From the NCBI GenBank assembly GCA_965224675.1, contig CBDDAA010000002.1:1240001-1304000 (forward strand): a stretch of DNA of 64,000 nt, given 5' to 3'. Shown piece after piece: positions 62,483 through 64,000 of this stretch; within the stretch, counting starts at the first letter, position 1; each line of letters starts with the position of its first letter. The notes beneath the pieces were generated by a model. That model was given only the letters and a program-made list of their open reading frames with translations, ran no database searches and was not told the origin of the DNA. Source of the DNA: UBA7957 sp965224675 (lineage in GTDB: Bacteria > Pseudomonadota > Gammaproteobacteria > Granulosicoccales > Granulosicoccaceae). The position numbers and the translations under genes were made by a program.

Positions 62483-63361
62483 TTAGCTCTGCATTTTTTT
62501 CAATCGCGCTAGCAAACTGGATGTATCCCATCTACCTCCCTGCATGTTTTGTACATCAGAATAAAATTGATCAACAAGTGCGGCAACTGGCAGACTTGCT
62601 CCGTTTTTGCAAGCTTCATTTAATGCAATGCTCAAATCTTTACGCATCCAATCGACAGCAAAACCAAAGTCATACTTATCATCTGCCATGGTCTCATAGC
62701 GATTCTCCATTTGCCAGGATTGTGCGGCACCTTTTGAAATAGCGGCTATAACTTCACGTGGATCAAGACCCGCGCACTGGGCAAAGTTAATTCCTTCTGC
62801 CAACCCCTGCACCACACCTGCAATACATATCTGATTGACCATTTTTGTTAGCTGCCCAGCACCAGAACCTCCCATTAACAATACAGATTTTGAAAAAACC
62901 TCTATCACTGACCGAACCTTATCGAAAGCTTGTTTGTCCCCACCAACCATCACAGATAACTGCCCATTTTCAGCGCCCGCCTGCCCCCCGGACACAGGTG
63001 CATCAAGAAAAGAGAAGCCTTGTTGCTTTGCAACACCGTACAATTCACGAGCAATGTCAGCAGATGCGGTGGTAAGATCAACAAAAACACTTCCTTTGCT
63101 TATTGCAGAAAATGCCCCATTCTGACCTATCGTAATGCTGCGCAAGTCACTATCATTTCCAACACAGGCAAGAATAATATCAGCACCGCGCACTGCCTCC
63201 ATAGGAGCCTTAAATATCTGCCCCTTGTAGGCTTGCAACCATTTCTGAGCTTTAGAGAATGTTCGGTTGTAAACGCGAAGGTCAAATCCCGCATTAGCAA
63301 GGTGTCCTGCAGTCGGATAACCCATTACACCAAGCCCAAGAAATGCAATTGTTGTTGTCAT
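62483..63361 (-). CDS. NAD(P)-dependent 3-hydroxyisobutyrate dehydrogenase-like enzyme
   Basis: A 292-residue beta-hydroxyacid dehydrogenase. The dinucleotide motif IAFLGLGVMGYPTAGHLANA is at the start, DAPVSGGQAGAENGQLSVMV follows at ~120, and the catalytic lysine lies in GQLTKMVNQICIAG. The family includes 3-hydroxyisobutyrate dehydrogenase, tartronate semialdehyde reductase and succinic semialdehyde reductase, and the substrate cannot be read from the sequence. It converges with ygiQ. Confidence 0.88.
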   Translation of the reverse strand: MTTTIAFLGLGVMGYPTAGHLANAGFDLRVYNRTFSKAQKWLQAYKGQIFKAPMEAVRGADIILACVGNDSDLRSITIGQNGAFSAISKGSVFVDLTTASADIARELYGVAKQQGFSFLDAPVSGGQAGAENGQLSVMVGGDKQAFDKVRSVIEVFSKSVLLMGGSGAGQLTKMVNQICIAGVVQGLAEGINFAQCAGLDPREVIAAISKGAAQSWQMENRYETMADDKYDFGFAVDWMRKDLSIALNEACKNGASLPVAALVDQFYSDVQNMQGGRWDTSSLLARLKKMQS

Positions 63362-63522
63362 TGTTATACCTCTTTCAAATAAAGCCTAATAAATAATTAA
63401 CCCGGCTTTTATACATCACTTGCGATAAAATTTGCTAAATTGTTGATCATATAAGCTGATCGCTAGATGGGTAGACTATTTTTATTGACCCTATAATACA
63501 ATTATGGAATAAAAAAACTCGT

Positions 63523-64000
63523 CTACGAAGTGGTAACATTAGTCCCTTTTTCAGATACTTTAATCGCAGAGGATTCAAGCTCACTGATCCGTGTCTTCAA
63601 AATAACTTTTTCTCTTGCCCATCCTTGTTTCTCCTCAGCGAAACGAAAATAAGTTTCACTAAGTTCTTTTTTTACCAAAGACAGGTGTTCAACTTTTCGC
63701 TTTTCGTTAATCAACGCATTACGTAATATAAAAGGGCTATCTTCACCACGCATTTCGCTGTCCAGCTCCAATGTTGAATCCATATCCAACTCACCACCAT
63801 CATTATCGAACTCCTGTATCCGGCTTTGCATTTCTTCACGTAGCGGCAAAACTTTTTGCAAACTGTTCTGTAGCTGTTCGACTTCTCGCTGTTTTTGGGT
63901 TTTAAATACAATGTAATTACGTTGCAGGCTGATTAATTTGTTTTCAGCAGCCTGCATACGCACTTGATAGTCTTCGGTTCTCTGAGATTGCTCGCGTACT
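63523..64000 (-). CDS. Coiled-coil protein, N-terminus beyond window edge
   Basis: The frame is open to the right edge of the window, 159 residues visible (VREQSQRTEDYQVRMQAAEN is the start of the visible part). It is almost entirely charged coiled coil (LQRNYIVFKTQKQREVEQLQ; SETYFRFAEEKQGWAREKVI) with an acidic middle. Function unknown; similar coiled-coil proteins serve in cell division or in cytoskeletal roles. The start is outside the window. Confidence 0.55.
   Translation of the reverse strand, partial: VREQSQRTEDYQVRMQAAENKLISLQRNYIVFKTQKQREVEQLQNSLQKVLPLREEMQSRIQEFDNDGGELDMDSTLELDSEMRGEDSPFILRNALINEKRKVEHLSLVKKELSETYFRFAEEKQGWAREKVILKTRISELESSAIKVSEKGTNVTTS

Overview
This looks like chromosomal DNA of an AT-leaning gammaproteobacterium that carries about 43 kb of accessory DNA. 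The host assignment rests on core genes: polA, a GcvR-type ACT regulator, a DEAD-box helicase with a DbpA-like tail, a YgiQ radical SAM protein, and a birA gene next to a tRNA-Thr(TGT), an arrangement also known from enterobacteria. A tungsten-type aldehyde oxidoreductase cluster suggests microaerobic or anaerobic metabolism. I cannot name a genus.

Layout. (1) 1-4.3 kb: a minus-strand operon for a tungsten aldehyde oxidoreductase (four-cluster ferredoxin, AOR subunit, FAD oxidoreductase, MoaD-like carrier, and an unidentified gene cut by the window edge). (2) 4.7-11.9 kb: a GcvR-like regulator, a lipoprotein with two DUF1554-like domains, a lysine-rich membrane protein with three internal repeats, a MITE-like palindrome and polA. 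(3) 12-44.4 kb: remains of a mobilizable or conjugative element. Its left end holds a MobC-like protein and a relaxase-helicase. Its right end holds a coupling-protein fragment and small transfer-associated genes. The cargo between them is rich in defence genes: a complete EcoRII-type system (methylase, vsr, nuclease), a ParB-like protein, ArdA antirestriction, a type I R-M operon with an extra membrane protein, a Sir2-HerA pair, an EgtD-like methyltransferase operon, a secreted RTX metalloprotease-like protein, a Schlafen/AlbA_2 protein and an IS110 element. (4) 44.4-55.3 kb: a compact satellite-like island. It is bounded by an exact 47-bp copy of the 3' end of tRNA-Thr and carries a tyrosine integrase, BrnT/BrnA, an AlpA-like regulator, a DUF3987 replication protein, a probable frameshift gene, small DUF genes and a broken Fic toxin with an intact VbhA-like antitoxin. 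(5) 55.3-64 kb: chromosome again (tRNA-Thr, birA, M61 peptidase, DEAD-box helicase, YgiQ, a 3-hydroxyisobutyrate dehydrogenase-like enzyme and a coiled-coil protein cut by the edge).

How it works together. The older element and the newer satellite appear stacked at one tRNA-Thr attachment site: a serine-recombinase remnant of the older element runs straight into attL of the younger one. The older element mixes restriction (type I, EcoRII-like), abortive defence (Sir2-HerA) and antirestriction (ArdA), as expected of a defence island on a transferable backbone. The signals most worth follow-up are an A8 slippery run joining two halves of one satellite protein, two families of paired hairpins in the satellite with compensatory changes, a compact RNA-like structure ahead of the type I operon, a membrane protein inside that operon, and the HTH plus EgtD-like two-gene operon. 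All calls come from reading sequence and translations by eye; no database search was run.
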